A stretch of 35,838 nucleotides of DNA from an uncultured Alphaproteobacteria bacterium (GTDB lineage: Bacteria > Pseudomonadota > Alphaproteobacteria > RF32 > CAG-239): positions 1-35,838 of the forward strand of contig CAJGCO010000015.1 in the NCBI GenBank assembly GCA_904501925.1, written 5' to 3'. Under the pieces are notes generated by a model. The model saw nothing but the letters and a program-made list of their open reading frames with translations. It searched no databases and had not been told where the DNA came from. Positions 21,947-31,600 of the stretch are shown piece after piece; within the stretch, counting starts at the first letter, position 1; the number at the start of each line of letters is the position of its first letter. Made by a program: the position numbers and the translations under genes.

Positions 21947-21982
21947 TAAAAAAAAGAAGGAAACTTTTTCAAATTTCCTTCT
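21947..21982 (-). terminator. Terminator of rpsU
   Basis: AGAAGGAAA (21955-21963) and TTTCCTTCT (21974-21982) form a 9-bp stem; the minus strand then reads eight or more T. Confidence 0.9.
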
Positions 21983-22000
21983 CAAAACTTTAGGTTTCTA

Positions 22001-22207
22001 TTAGAATCCTTCAGAATCTAAGCGTTTACGCAACTGTTTTCTAGAGCGTCTGATAGCTTCTGCCTTACGACGTGTCTTTTTCTCAGAATTTTTTTCATGA
22101 CAACGTCTTAATTTCATTTCTCTGAAAATACCTTCACGTTGCATTTTTTTCTTCAAAATCTTCAAAGACTGAGCTACGTCATTACCAATAACAGTAACTT
22201 GAACCAC
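22001..22207 (-). CDS. rpsU: 30S ribosomal protein S21
   Basis: bS21 binds the small subunit near the 3' end of 16S rRNA and helps mRNA engagement. The 68-residue product begins MVQVTVIGNDVAQSLKILKK and has KKKMQREGIFREMKLRR, the core of the family, then a very basic tail ending RKRLDSEGF. The MVQV start is typical of alphaproteobacterial S21. The start is GTG at 22207, with GAGGTGA six bases upstream, an excellent Shine-Dalgarno. It is monocistronic with a strong terminator. Because bS21 supports recognition of Shine-Dalgarno sequences, its presence is relevant to the SD-less genes elsewhere in this window. Confidence 0.97.
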   Translation of the reverse strand: MVQVTVIGNDVAQSLKILKKKMQREGIFREMKLRRCHEKNSEKKTRRKAEAIRRSRKQLRKRLDSEGF

Positions 22208-22384
22208 TTAAATCACCTCATTTCTAGTATCTAAATTGTTAAAATTATGAGTGCTTATAACATATATTTTTTAGAATGCAAATAAAAAATGACCTAAAAA
22301 TCATAAAAATAACATTTTTTTAAGAACTTTTTTATACAATCCACTCCGTTTTAAATAAAATACGACATAATACAAGGATTTGAG

Positions 22385-22699
22385 ATGATAAAAAACACAA
22401 ACAACAACATAAATGCATACGAAATAATTGAAAACAACGAAGGTGAAATGATGGTTATGCTATATGCACACCCCAATACACCTCAAAACCCAACTTTTCA
22501 TCTAAACGAAAAAAACAAATGCTTAGAATTAAATCGCAATGCAGAACAAAAAATCATAATCCAAGATATTACTGCCGACAATGTTGAAAAAATCAAAAAA
22601 CAAAACAATCTATATGTATGTGAATTAACCTATTCCAAAGACGAAAACGAAGAAAGCGAAATTGTTCACGCCTACATTGTTCCTCTAGATAAAAAATAA
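22385..22699 (+). CDS. Small hypothetical protein, 104 aa
   Basis: This is a 104-residue soluble protein with no membrane span or signal. It is rich in Asn, Glu and Lys, and its strand pattern (EMMVMLYAHP, KCLELNR, KIIIQDI, NLYVCELTYSKD, IVHAYIVPLDKK) suggests a small beta-sandwich or ferredoxin-like fold. The family is not recognised. AAGGA is placed seven bases before the ATG, and CATAAT at 22366-22371 could be a -10 box without a clear -35. A weak terminator follows at 22732-22752. It lies alone between rpsU (divergent) and serS. Confidence 0.65.
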   Translation: MIKNTNNNINAYEIIENNEGEMMVMLYAHPNTPQNPTFHLNEKNKCLELNRNAEQKIIIQDITADNVEKIKKQNNLYVCELTYSKDENEESEIVHAYIVPLDKK

Positions 22700-22731
22700 T
22701 TTACATTTTTTCATCAAAACTTTGCACCACC

Positions 22732-22752
22732 CAACAATTTTCTGTTGTTTTT
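22732..22752 (+). terminator. Weak terminator upstream of serS
   Basis: CAACA (22732-22736) and TGTTG (22743-22747) pair over only 5 bp, followed by five T. The T run overlaps the candidate serS -35 box. Confidence 0.45.
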
Positions 22753-22772
22753 AAATTTAGTATTGATATGCT
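22745..22772 (+). promoter_or_regulatory. Candidate serS operon promoter
   Basis: TTGTTT (22745-22750), 16-base spacer, TATGCT (22767-22772), about 35 bases before the serS ATG. Confidence 0.45.
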
Positions 22773-22812
22773 AATAGGTGATTTTTTGGTAAATACTTAA
22801 AAGGATAAAATA

Positions 22813-24102
22813 ATGTTAGATATAAAATTTATTATAGAGAACCCAGCTCTTGTAAAAGAAGGGTTACAAAAAAAAGGCTACACACAAGAACAAATAGATA
22901 TAGATGCTCTTATCGCATTACACTCAGAAGTTAATAAATTAAAAACATCCACCCAAGCTCTAGCAGAAGAAAAAAATCGTTTAAGTAATTCCATTAAATC
23001 GGCAACCCCAGAAGATCGTCCAAACATCATTGCAAAAAGTAAAGCCATTGGTGAAGAGTTAAAAAATGAGCAAGAACGCCTAGATGAAGCTCAAAAACGC
23101 TTTGACAATATTATGTGGCGCATGCCAAACCTTCCTTGCGAGCATTCTCCTGTTGCAGCAGATGAAGAAGGTAACGTTGTTATTAAAAAAGTTGGCGAAC
23201 CTACAAAGTTTGATTTTGAACCTAAAGACCATATTGAATTGATGGAATTAAACAACTGGTCTGAATTAGAAAGAATAACCAAAGTTTCTGGTGCAAGAAC
23301 ATATGCCATCAAAAACGAGTTATCTCGTTTAGAATTAGCAATGCATATGCTTGTTTTAGATAAACTTGCAAACCACGGTTTCACAACCATTACTGTTCCA
23401 TCTTTATCTAAAGAACGTCCATTATATGGTATGGGCTATCTTCCATTTGCTCAAGATGAAATTTATTACATGCCTGCAGATGACACATACCTTTCAGGTA
23501 CAGCAGAATTAGTTCTAAATTCTTTACATGCAGATGAAATTTTAACAGAAAACGACCTACCTATTTTATATGCTGGTTTTTCTCCATGTTTCCGTCGTGA
23601 AGCAGGCGCTGCCGGAAAAGACACTCGTGGTTTAGTTCGCGTACACCAATTCTTAAAAACAGAACAATTTGTTATCTGTAAAAACGACATAAATGAAAGC
23701 GAAAAATGGCATAAAAAACTTCTAGAAATTTCAGAAGAAGTATTACAAGACTTAGAACTTCCATACCAAGTATTAGAAATTTGTACAGGTGATATGGGTG
23801 CTCCAAAATATCGTCAATACGACCTAGAAGCTTGGACCCCATCTCAAAATTGTTATCGTGAAACACACTCTTGCTCAAACATCACAGAATGGCAAGCTCG
23901 TCGTACAAATTTAAGATACCGTGATAACAAAGAAGGAAAAGTTAGATTTGCACACACCTTAAACAACACAGGTATTGCAACACCTAGAATTTTAGTTCCT
24001 TTCATGGAAAACCACCAACAAAAGGATTACACTGTTCGTATCCCTGAAAAATTACAACCATATATGAACGGTAAAAAATTCATTGGTAAAAATGCCAAAT
24101 AA
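22813..24102 (+). CDS. serS: Seryl-tRNA synthetase
   Basis: SerS attaches serine to tRNA-Ser, and also to selenocysteine tRNA where present. The 429-residue product matches the usual size. Residues 1-110 form the long antiparallel coiled coil that grips the tRNA variable arm (LDIKFIIENPALVKEGLQKK, then KLKTSTQALAEEKNRLS). The class II core follows: TAELVLNSLHADEI, motif 2 FSPCFRREAGAAGKDTRGLV with the two catalytic Arg, and HQFLKTEQF. Motif 3 lies in LNNTGIATPRILVPFMENHQ. AAGGA lies eight bases before the ATG. It leads a run of four same-strand genes spaced by 22, -7 and -14 bases, so the downstream enzymes probably share its transcript. Confidence 0.98.
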   Translation: MLDIKFIIENPALVKEGLQKKGYTQEQIDIDALIALHSEVNKLKTSTQALAEEKNRLSNSIKSATPEDRPNIIAKSKAIGEELKNEQERLDEAQKRFDNIMWRMPNLPCEHSPVAADEEGNVVIKKVGEPTKFDFEPKDHIELMELNNWSELERITKVSGARTYAIKNELSRLELAMHMLVLDKLANHGFTTITVPSLSKERPLYGMGYLPFAQDEIYYMPADDTYLSGTAELVLNSLHADEILTENDLPILYAGFSPCFRREAGAAGKDTRGLVRVHQFLKTEQFVICKNDINESEKWHKKLLEISEEVLQDLELPYQVLEICTGDMGAPKYRQYDLEAWTPSQNCYRETHSCSNITEWQARRTNLRYRDNKEGKVRFAHTLNNTGIATPRILVPFMENHQQKDYTVRIPEKLQPYMNGKKFIGKNAK

Positions 24103-24124
24103 TTAAAACAATCAAAGGAAAGCT

Positions 24125-24763
24125 ATGAAAAAAGTTGATAAAATTGTTAACTTTATGCGTTCATTAGAAGAAGTTTGCATTGTCCAAAGAGATTTACTCT
24201 TATACAATGGTCTAATTGAAAACGATGCAATGCATATTTTCAAGCTTTCCTTTCTTATTATGCTAATACGCCCATATCTAAAACAAGAAGTTAATTACAC
24301 AAAAATGCTAGAATTAGCACTTGTTCACGATATCGCAGAGGGCAAAGCTGGTGACTATACTGCAGCCAACCAAATAGCCAACCCCAACCTAAAAGAAGAA
24401 AAACAATTAAAAGAAATAAAAGCAATTAAAGAGTTAAAAAAACTCCTCCCCCCACCTCTTGATAAAAAGATTTATAACCTATATCAAGAATACGAAAAAA
24501 AAGAAACTCTAGAAGCAAAAATAGTATCAGCCCTAGATAAATTAGAAGCAAATCTCCAAGCTAATCAATATAAAGATGGCGATGTACGTTATTGGAAAAA
24601 GTGTGAAAACGGCGAAGAATACTACAAAATGGCTCTAAAGAAAAAACCAATCGTTGCAGAAATAAACGAAAAAATCATTACAGACCTTGAAAAAACTATC
24701 ATTTCATTATCCTCAGAAAACATGAAAAGATGTAAAGTAAAAATCAAGGATAAAAAATGCTAA
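24125..24763 (+). CDS. HD-domain hydrolase, YfbR/HDDC2-like
   Basis: The 212-residue product resembles the HD_3 group that includes the 5'-deoxynucleotidase YfbR and HDDC2, which dephosphorylate deoxynucleoside monophosphates with a divalent metal. The first ligand is His in NDAMHIFKLSFL (about residues 34-45). LELALVHDIAEGKAGDYTAA carries the His-Asp pair and the EG-x-x-GD signature near residues 70-80. The last ligand Asp is in SALDKLEANLQ (about 136-146). The usual Glu before the first His (E-H) is Met here. AAAGGA is a good Shine-Dalgarno. It follows serS by 22 bases, and its stop overlaps the next start by 7 bases, showing translational coupling. Confidence 0.82.
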   Translation: MKKVDKIVNFMRSLEEVCIVQRDLLLYNGLIENDAMHIFKLSFLIMLIRPYLKQEVNYTKMLELALVHDIAEGKAGDYTAANQIANPNLKEEKQLKEIKAIKELKKLLPPPLDKKIYNLYQEYEKKETLEAKIVSALDKLEANLQANQYKDGDVRYWKKCENGEEYYKMALKKKPIVAEINEKIITDLEKTIISLSSENMKRCKVKIKDKKC

Positions 24764-25827
24764 TATATACCGATAAGAAAAAAATAAAACGTCAAAAAAT
24801 AAAACGCATAACCATAGCTCTAACCACAATAGTATTGATTATTTTAAATACTTATTATTTTTCGGTTAAGCTTCACTCTACAAACCAAACTCTTATCAAA
24901 TATTCAACCCTTAAACCAGATAACGGTTGGTATAACAACAATACTCCAACACATATATTCTCCTCACCATCAAACAAACATATAGCTATTCTAATCCCTC
25001 AAACCATAAACAAAACCAATAGCTTATCTATCGCTAAAAGTTTTTCAAAAACAATTCCCAATAATCAATATCTTTTCTTAGATAAACAATTAAAAGACAC
25101 ACAATATCTTTTAGATTTAGCAAATATATACAATAACAACATCAAATTATCCAACACCCCTAAAAACATCTTTGTTTCTAATAATTTAGATACTCTACAA
25201 CCATACATAAACAAACACAACCTCACCCCTATTATCATAAACACAACCAATCTTGATACAATCCCCAATGCATCTCTCATAACAACGCTTAATAAACAAT
25301 ATTTCCCTCAATCATCATCTCCTTCAAATCAACTAGAAGAAGAAGAATTTTCTCTAAAAGCTTTTGCAATAGAATATTCTCCCTTCATTTCCTCTATTAT
25401 AAACAACAAAAAAACAATCCCTTTTAGCAAAAAAAATGAACTCTTAAAAAACATTTCCATTTGTATAATATCAACCAATAACCAACCAACCTGTATACAC
25501 AATAACAACCAATCACTCATAAAAAATATCACCACACTAAAGAGCGAACTTCCTAAAAATAAAAAAATAAAAAAGCTATATCTATTAACGTCTTTTAACC
25601 AAATTAATCCCAATTCAACCAATATTACACTAAAAAACACAGGATTATACTTTGAATTTGGCAAACGCAATTCAATATTACTACCAAACTCACCCGATTT
25701 ACTTGATTTTAAGCAAGCAATATCTACATTAAAAACAAATGCAAAAATAAACCCAACATATCATAACCAAGATATGAAACTATATCAATTTAGAGCTGTG
25801 GAGGTAAACCTAAATGACAACATATAA
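24757..25827 (+). CDS. Membrane-anchored protein with AMMECR1-like C-terminus
   Basis: The 356-residue product has a basic N-terminus, one transmembrane helix (about 18-37) and a long extracytoplasmic part. Residues about 74-190 look like an alpha/beta domain (KHIAILIPQ, QYLFLD, KNIFVS, LTPIII). Residues about 272-350 read KLYLLTSFNQI, GLYFEFGKRNSILLPNS, LKTNAKINPTYHNQDMKLYQ. This mirrors the end of AMMECR1 domains: hydrophobic strand with S-x-L, G-V-x-L-x-x-G-x-R-x-x-x-LP, K-A-G, then LYRF. The first half could be a degenerate MEMO-like domain, since MEMO and AMMECR1 occur together, but HIS ligands are not evident. The gene overlaps its neighbours by 7 and 14 bases. Function unknown; the AMMECR1 call is from pattern. 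Confidence 0.55.
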   Translation: MLIYTDKKKIKRQKIKRITIALTTIVLIILNTYYFSVKLHSTNQTLIKYSTLKPDNGWYNNNTPTHIFSSPSNKHIAILIPQTINKTNSLSIAKSFSKTIPNNQYLFLDKQLKDTQYLLDLANIYNNNIKLSNTPKNIFVSNNLDTLQPYINKHNLTPIIINTTNLDTIPNASLITTLNKQYFPQSSSPSNQLEEEEFSLKAFAIEYSPFISSIINNKKTIPFSKKNELLKNISICIISTNNQPTCIHNNNQSLIKNITTLKSELPKNKKIKKLYLLTSFNQINPNSTNITLKNTGLYFEFGKRNSILLPNSPDLLDFKQAISTLKTNAKINPTYHNQDMKLYQFRAVEVNLNDNI

Positions 25828-27544
25828 CGGATATGAAATAAATTACACCATCGAAGAGCTAGAAAAAATGACAACTACTGATATGACCGATGTTACATTA
25901 ATATCTAAAGAACATCCATCATACATAAATCTAACAGATGGTGACAAAAAAGCGCTAGAACATTTAGTAATCGCCGCAAAAATTCTAAACAATGTTGCCC
26001 TCATTCAAGATAATGCATTAAATATCCCTCAAAAAAAAGCTCTAACAGAAGCCTCACAAAAAGGAGACCACCACGCAACTCTCGCTCTTAAATTATTTAA
26101 TTCCTTAAATGGTGTTGCAGGTCTTAACGGTATAGATGAAAAACCAATAACCATATTTAAAGACTTAAACACACCAATTGGTAAAAACTTTTATCCAACA
26201 GATTTAAGCATTGAAGAATTTCATACCATCTTGCTAAAAATGTTCAACAACAACCAAATAGAAGAAATAAAAAAAATTCTTTCTTCTCGTACAATGGTAA
26301 TACGTGATAACGATATTCTCAAAGCCATAGATTATACCATTTATTTTAAAGAAGAATTTTCACTTATGGCAAACGAATTAGAAGTAGCCTCTCATTACAC
26401 AACAGATAATCTATTTAAAGAATATTTATCCTGGCAAGCCCAAGCTCTTCTTCAAAACAATGAAGATATGGATATGCTAGCAGATAAACACTGGGCCTTA
26501 ATGCAAGACACCCCTTTAGAATTCACAATTAGCCGTGAAAACTATGATGACGAGATGACATCAACTGTTTTAGAAAATAAAGCATTAAAAGCTCTAATCC
26601 AACAACACAATATTGAAGTTGTTGCCAAAGATATGTTAGGCGCAAGAGTTGGTATCCAAAATAAAGAAGGCACCAAACTTCTCCTCCAATTCAAAGATGT
26701 AATGGCAACTTTAAGCTCAAAAATGCCATATGCTGATAAATACGAACAAACCATATCTCAAAACGAAGATATAAAACAAACAATGGTTGATGTTGATTTA
26801 GTTTCTTTAACTGGCGACTATGCTCAATGTCGTGGAGGAATGACCGTTGCTCAAAACCTCCCAAACAACGATAAATTGTCAATCAAAACCGGAGGCGGTC
26901 GACGCAATGTTTACCACCGTCAAGTTCGCTCTAGCCATGACCCAATCCGCACTCAAAAAATGCTAAATACATTTCTCCATCCATCATTCCACCAATATTA
27001 TAACACCGAAGCCGACCATATCTTTGTTATTGGACACGAAAATGGACACTCTCTAGGCCCTTCTTCAGAGTATCAAAACTCCCCAGGAATTTGTAAATCA
27101 ATCATTGAAGAAAACAAAGCCGACACAATCTCCATTGCTTTCATGCCAGAATACTTAAAAAACGGTGTTATAAATGAAACTCAATTAAAAGAAATTTACA
27201 CCTCTTGGATAACCAGAAGATTACTTCTTTCCTCCAAACCAATCTTTCCAACAGAAACATATAAGATTGTAGATTTAATAGAGTTCAACAAATTACTCCA
27301 ATGTGGTGCAATTTATTTTGATGAAAACAAACTATTACATATCGAATTTGATAAAGTAAGCCCAGCAATTTATGAACTATTAAGTGAGGTAATAAACATC
27401 CAATTATCCAAATCCCCAGAACTCGCCAAATCTCATATTGATAAATATTCAACATGGAACGAACTCCATGAATACATTTCATCAACCCAAAAGAAACTTG
27501 GCGTAAAAAAATACAAAAATATTGTAAGCTTTTTTGAAAATTAA
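25814..27544 (+). CDS. M49 (dipeptidyl-peptidase III)-like zinc metallopeptidase
   Basis: The 576-residue product has no signal peptide, so it is probably cytoplasmic. VIGHENGHSLGP gives the zinc motif HENGH at 408-412, and IIEENKADTISIAF gives EENKAD at 432-437, a second acidic ligand motif like that of family M49. The preceding NLPNNDKLSIKTGGGRRNVY (348-367) matches the substrate-cleft N-x-PN...G-x-x-NV block of that family. True DPP III has the six-residue HELLGH rather than HENGH, so this belongs with bacterial M49-like relatives. M49 enzymes trim dipeptides from oligopeptides. GAGGT lies seven bases before the ATG, inside the previous gene, which it overlaps by 14 bases. It is the last gene of the serS run. 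Confidence 0.72.
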   Translation: MTTYNGYEINYTIEELEKMTTTDMTDVTLISKEHPSYINLTDGDKKALEHLVIAAKILNNVALIQDNALNIPQKKALTEASQKGDHHATLALKLFNSLNGVAGLNGIDEKPITIFKDLNTPIGKNFYPTDLSIEEFHTILLKMFNNNQIEEIKKILSSRTMVIRDNDILKAIDYTIYFKEEFSLMANELEVASHYTTDNLFKEYLSWQAQALLQNNEDMDMLADKHWALMQDTPLEFTISRENYDDEMTSTVLENKALKALIQQHNIEVVAKDMLGARVGIQNKEGTKLLLQFKDVMATLSSKMPYADKYEQTISQNEDIKQTMVDVDLVSLTGDYAQCRGGMTVAQNLPNNDKLSIKTGGGRRNVYHRQVRSSHDPIRTQKMLNTFLHPSFHQYYNTEADHIFVIGHENGHSLGPSSEYQNSPGICKSIIEENKADTISIAFMPEYLKNGVINETQLKEIYTSWITRRLLLSSKPIFPTETYKIVDLIEFNKLLQCGAIYFDENKLLHIEFDKVSPAIYELLSEVINIQLSKSPELAKSHIDKYSTWNELHEYISSTQKKLGVKKYKNIVSFFEN

Positions 27545-27545
27545 A

Positions 27546-27574
27546 TTGCAAAGCAAAAATATAAAAGCTATAAA
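27546..27574 (+). promoter_or_regulatory. Promoter of the 124-aa membrane protein gene
   Basis: TTGCAA (27546-27551), 17-base spacer, TATAAA (27569-27574), starting right after the M49-like stop codon. Confidence 0.65.
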
Positions 27575-27603
27575 ATAGATAATAATTTTTTAGGAGACTA
27601 ATA

Positions 27604-27978
27604 ATGTTTGGAAAATTTTTCTATGGACAATACTCTTTATCTGAAGCATTTTGGAAATGGTCAGTTTTAGGTCTTTTTTTCCTAGGTGGTATTTCTCGCT
27701 TACTTATGATAATGCTAAAACAAACCGTAAATTACGACCCAAACTTTTTACGTGTAGCCATTAACTCTCTATCATTCATCCAAATGAATTCCTCTGCTTT
27801 AGTTTGGTTTTGCTTCTATGTAGCATCCTTCCTTGCAACTGTTGCATATTCTTTCATTTGCATTGGTGGAATGTACAATACATATCGTGAATACGAAAAA
27901 AGCAAGGTCCTTGCATTCATTTGTATGGCAATTGTTTGGATAGAAATATATTTCGCAATATCTTCTACAATTTACTAA
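27604..27978 (+). CDS. Small membrane protein, 124 aa
   Basis: The 124-residue product has about three transmembrane helices (roughly 16-37, 63-87 and 99-121) and short polar ends, so it is an inner-membrane protein. The N-terminus MFGKFFYGQYSLSEAFWKW is aromatic-rich and resembles small alphaproteobacterial membrane proteins that begin KFFxG...L-x-x-x-FW. The family is not recognised. TTAGGAG lies nine bases before the ATG. It has its own promoter and a terminator that begins at the stop codon, so it is monocistronic. Confidence 0.75.
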   Translation: MFGKFFYGQYSLSEAFWKWSVLGLFFLGGISRLLMIMLKQTVNYDPNFLRVAINSLSFIQMNSSALVWFCFYVASFLATVAYSFICIGGMYNTYREYEKSKVLAFICMAIVWIEIYFAISSTIY

Positions 27979-28005
27979 AAAAAGGAGTTTTTACTCCTTT
28001 TTTTT
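27977..28005 (+). terminator. Terminator of the 124-aa gene
   Basis: AAAGGAGT (27981-27988) and ACTCCTTT (27993-28000) pair around TTTT, with A's before and eight T closing. Confidence 0.9.
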
Positions 28006-28046
28006 ATACAATCCACACCCCAAAAAAAATACTCATTATAAACCAT

Positions 28047-28075
28047 TTGTTAACTCAAATATTGTATTCTACAAT
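28047..28075 (+). promoter_or_regulatory. Promoter of the SH3 / giant-protein operon
   Basis: TTGTTA (28047-28052), 17-base spacer, TACAAT (28070-28075), about 30 bases before the SH3 gene. Confidence 0.65.
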
Positions 28076-28105
28076 ATATAAATGAACTTTTTTTAAGAGG
28101 AACAA

Positions 28106-28594
28106 ATGCGTTTCATTGCTTTATTGTTATCAACATTTCTTTTTATCAACTCAGCTCATTGTACAATAATTGAGCTAAGCCCACAAGAAACACGCTTTGC
28201 AGCAATGCGTGCCAATAAAGTAAATGCACGCTCAGGCCCAAACATTCGTTACCCAATAGAGTGGATATATCAACAACAATACCACCCCGTTGAAATCATT
28301 GCCGAATACGACCAATGGCGTAAAATCAAAGACTTCGAAGGCACAATATCATGGGTAAGAAAAAACCTATTAACAAATGCAAGATACGTAATAATCACAG
28401 AAGTTGGTGAAAACAACATCTATTCAAAAGAAAGCCTAAATTCAGATGTAATTGCTCGTGCCGAAAATGGTGTAATTGCAAAAATTAATCGTTGCACATT
28501 AAACTTTTGCAACCTCGAATTTGAAAACAATATAAAAGGATGGATGCCAAAAAATTCAATTTTTGGGGTAAAAAGTAACGAAGAAATAAAATAA
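28106..28594 (+). CDS. Secreted bacterial SH3-domain protein
   Basis: The 162-residue product has a signal peptide (MRFIALLLSTFLFINSAHC), so it is periplasmic. Residues about 33-90 are a bacterial SH3 domain: ANKVNARSGPNIRYPIEWIY, then YHPVEIIAEYDQWRKIKDFE and GTISWVRKNLL, matching V-N-x-R-x-G-P and the closing G-W-V pattern. Residues about 93-155 are a second, degenerate copy (IYSKESLNSDVIARAENGVI, GWMPKNSIFGV). Such domains bind peptidoglycan or protein partners at the cell wall. AAGAGGAA is placed close before the ATG. The giant Cys-rich gene starts 15 bases downstream with no terminator between, so the two are probably coexpressed. This protein may help export or anchor its partner, which is inferred from position only. 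Confidence 0.82.
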   Translation: MRFIALLLSTFLFINSAHCTIIELSPQETRFAAMRANKVNARSGPNIRYPIEWIYQQQYHPVEIIAEYDQWRKIKDFEGTISWVRKNLLTNARYVIITEVGENNIYSKESLNSDVIARAENGVIAKINRCTLNFCNLEFENNIKGWMPKNSIFGVKSNEEIK

Positions 28595-28609
28595 AAAGGA
28601 CTAAATAGA

Positions 28610-31600
28610 ATGAAACATCAAAAAAAATACATATTTATTTCTTTAATATCCGCGATATTTATCGCATCATTTAATGCGCACTCCAAAACTCAACTCACCC
28701 CAAGCCATATATATAATTGGGCAAAAACACACAACATCAGTCGTCTTTATCAATTTAAAAAATATATAAACTTATATGACAAAAACCAAAATACTGCACT
28801 TTGCATTGCTCAACAACAACACGACAAAGTTTCCTATTCATTACTACTAAAATATGGTGCAAGCACTGATGTTCCTTGCCATATACCACTAGAAAACTTC
28901 AAAGAACCACCTCAACCAAAACAAATTGATTACACCAAAACAGCTCTGTTCGTTATTGGCACAGGTGCAACAGCAGCCACTGCCCTTAGTTTAGAAGGAG
29001 GAGGTAGTGGTTCTTCAGAACAATGTCCACTAGGCTATTCAACAATGTATGCTGATGTATCTTCTTGTGGTAAAACAGGTTCTCTAGGCTGGACATACGA
29101 ATCCAAAGGTAGCATCAAAGGCAAACCTTGTGGTAAATGCACCCCTCTTACATGTAAAGACAATTCAAGCATTGAATACACAAACGAAAGCTCTTGCCCT
29201 ACTTTAGATACCCTTAAAGCCACATCCGTATCACCCTATGGTTTAAGTGGTGATTTAAATTGTTATACTTGCCATTATCAATGTAACCCTCAAAACAACT
29301 CATACTCATCTCCTCAAGATTGTAAATCAGATTTTAATGGCAACGATTGCGCCACCACCACAACAACAAATACAAACATTGGACAATCAGAAACAATAAC
29401 TTGTTATTCACCAAACGCTTGTGATTTATCAATCTATGACACTCCAGATGTTTGCCCAAACAACTACACACCAGCATCAAGCTGTAAAGATGCAAACTCA
29501 ATGTTACATCACAAATGTACATGCGATACTCAAAACGGCTATTACTCTGATAAAACATCATGTTTAACAGATGAACACATCAACAACAAAGGCTTTTTAT
29601 GTGATGGCAACTCATCAGGTTGCATAACCAGAGGAACTCCAAGAGATTGCGATACAGATACCACAACAAGCACAGCTCAAACATATAATGGATTAGTTTA
29701 TGTAAGCTCTGAAGAAAAAGGATTTTCTGGTGAAAACACCTGTTTCTTGCACACATATAAATGTGATGCAGCAAACAACTTCTTTGATTCAATCGATGAT
29801 TGTAAAGGCGCATTTACATCTTGCTCTCCAACCACAATTACCACCAACGAAAACGTAACATACTCTTGTTATATTCCAAACACTTGTGACACATCAAGCT
29901 GGTCTCATCTTATTACTCAATCCGATGGGCAAAAATGTCCCACCGGAACTAAACCTTTTGATACCTGTACCGATACAACAGGTACATATGCTAATTGCCT
30001 TTGTAATGAATCTACATATTTCAGCAATCCAACAGATTGTGAAAATTTTTATAAACAAACAGGCTTTAGTTGTACCACATCTGGTTATTGTCACACAAAA
30101 GGAAGCGCTATAGATTGTAACAAAGACGACAATTACGCAACAAAAGTTGAAAATTGTGGCAATGGTTCAAATCCAGATGCTTGGAAACTAACAAATAACA
30201 CAAATGGCTTTTCTGGTGGAGAGCGTTGTTACAAATGCGCTCCCCAAAAATGTGAATCTGGTTTTGCATACATCTCCGAACCAACAGGCCTAACAATAAC
30301 CAAAACTGCAACTCAATATTATTCAGGTTACAGCCCATGCTATACTTACACAGCTCAATGTAACACCTCTAACAATTATTTTACCTCACCAACTGATTGC
30401 TCATCCGCATTTCCTGGAAATGATAATTGTAATAAAATCACAACACAAGACATATCTCTTTTAGATACCTCAAATGGCTCCACTGAGACAACCCAAACAC
30501 TAAATTGCTATACACCAAACAACACTTGCGATACAACCGGCTGGATAAACCCAATTTCAGGCAACACCTGTGGCGAAGGCTACATCAAAAATAATAACAA
30601 TTACTGCAAATCCCTAACCGATGAATTTGTAGATTGTATCTGTGATGTCTCCCACGGCTATTATCCAGATGCAACTTCCTGCTTAAACGATGAAAATAAA
30701 AACAATAAAGGATATTTATGTAACGGCAATGATTATGGTTGCATAACCAGAGGAACTCCAAGAGATTGCGATACATATACCACAACAAGTAACGCCCAAA
30801 CATATAATGGATTAGCTTATGTAAGCTCTGAAGAAAAAGGATTTTCTGGTGAAAACACCTGTTTCTTACACACATATAAATGTGATGAAGCTAACAACTT
30901 CTTTACATCTCCAACCAATTGTGAAAGCAAGTTTACATCTTGCTCTTCAACCACAATTACCACCAACGAAAACGTAACATACACTTGTTATATACCAAAC
31001 ACTTGCGATACATCTAGCTGGAGCAATCCTCAAACCAATGCAACAGAAAACCTTTGCCCACAAGGAACTACAAAAACAAACACATGTACCGATACAACAG
31101 CAACATACATTGATTGCCCTTGTAATGAAACCTCATATTTCAGCGATTCTACAGCTTGTGAAAACTTTTACAAACAAACAGGATATAGCTGTACTCCATC
31201 TGGTTATTGCCACACCCAAGGAAATCCTTTAGAATGTAACAAAGCCAATAATTCTGCAACAGATGTTAAAAATTGTGGCGATGGTACAAATCCAGATGCT
31301 TGGACATTAAGTAATGAAACTGACGGATATTCTGATAATAAACCTTGTAAAATATGCGCACCAGCTAGTTGTCCTAATAATTCTTATGTTTCTATAACAA
31401 CAAATTCAAATGTTACTATAACCCAAAACCCAAGTAGTAATTATTCAGGTTACGACCAATGCTATACTTACACTGCTCAATGTAACACCTCTAACAATTA
31501 TTTTGCCACCCCTGCTAATTGCTTATCAGCATTCCCTGGAAATGACGGTTGTAACAACATTACAATACAAGACATATCTCTTTATGCTACCTCAAATAGC

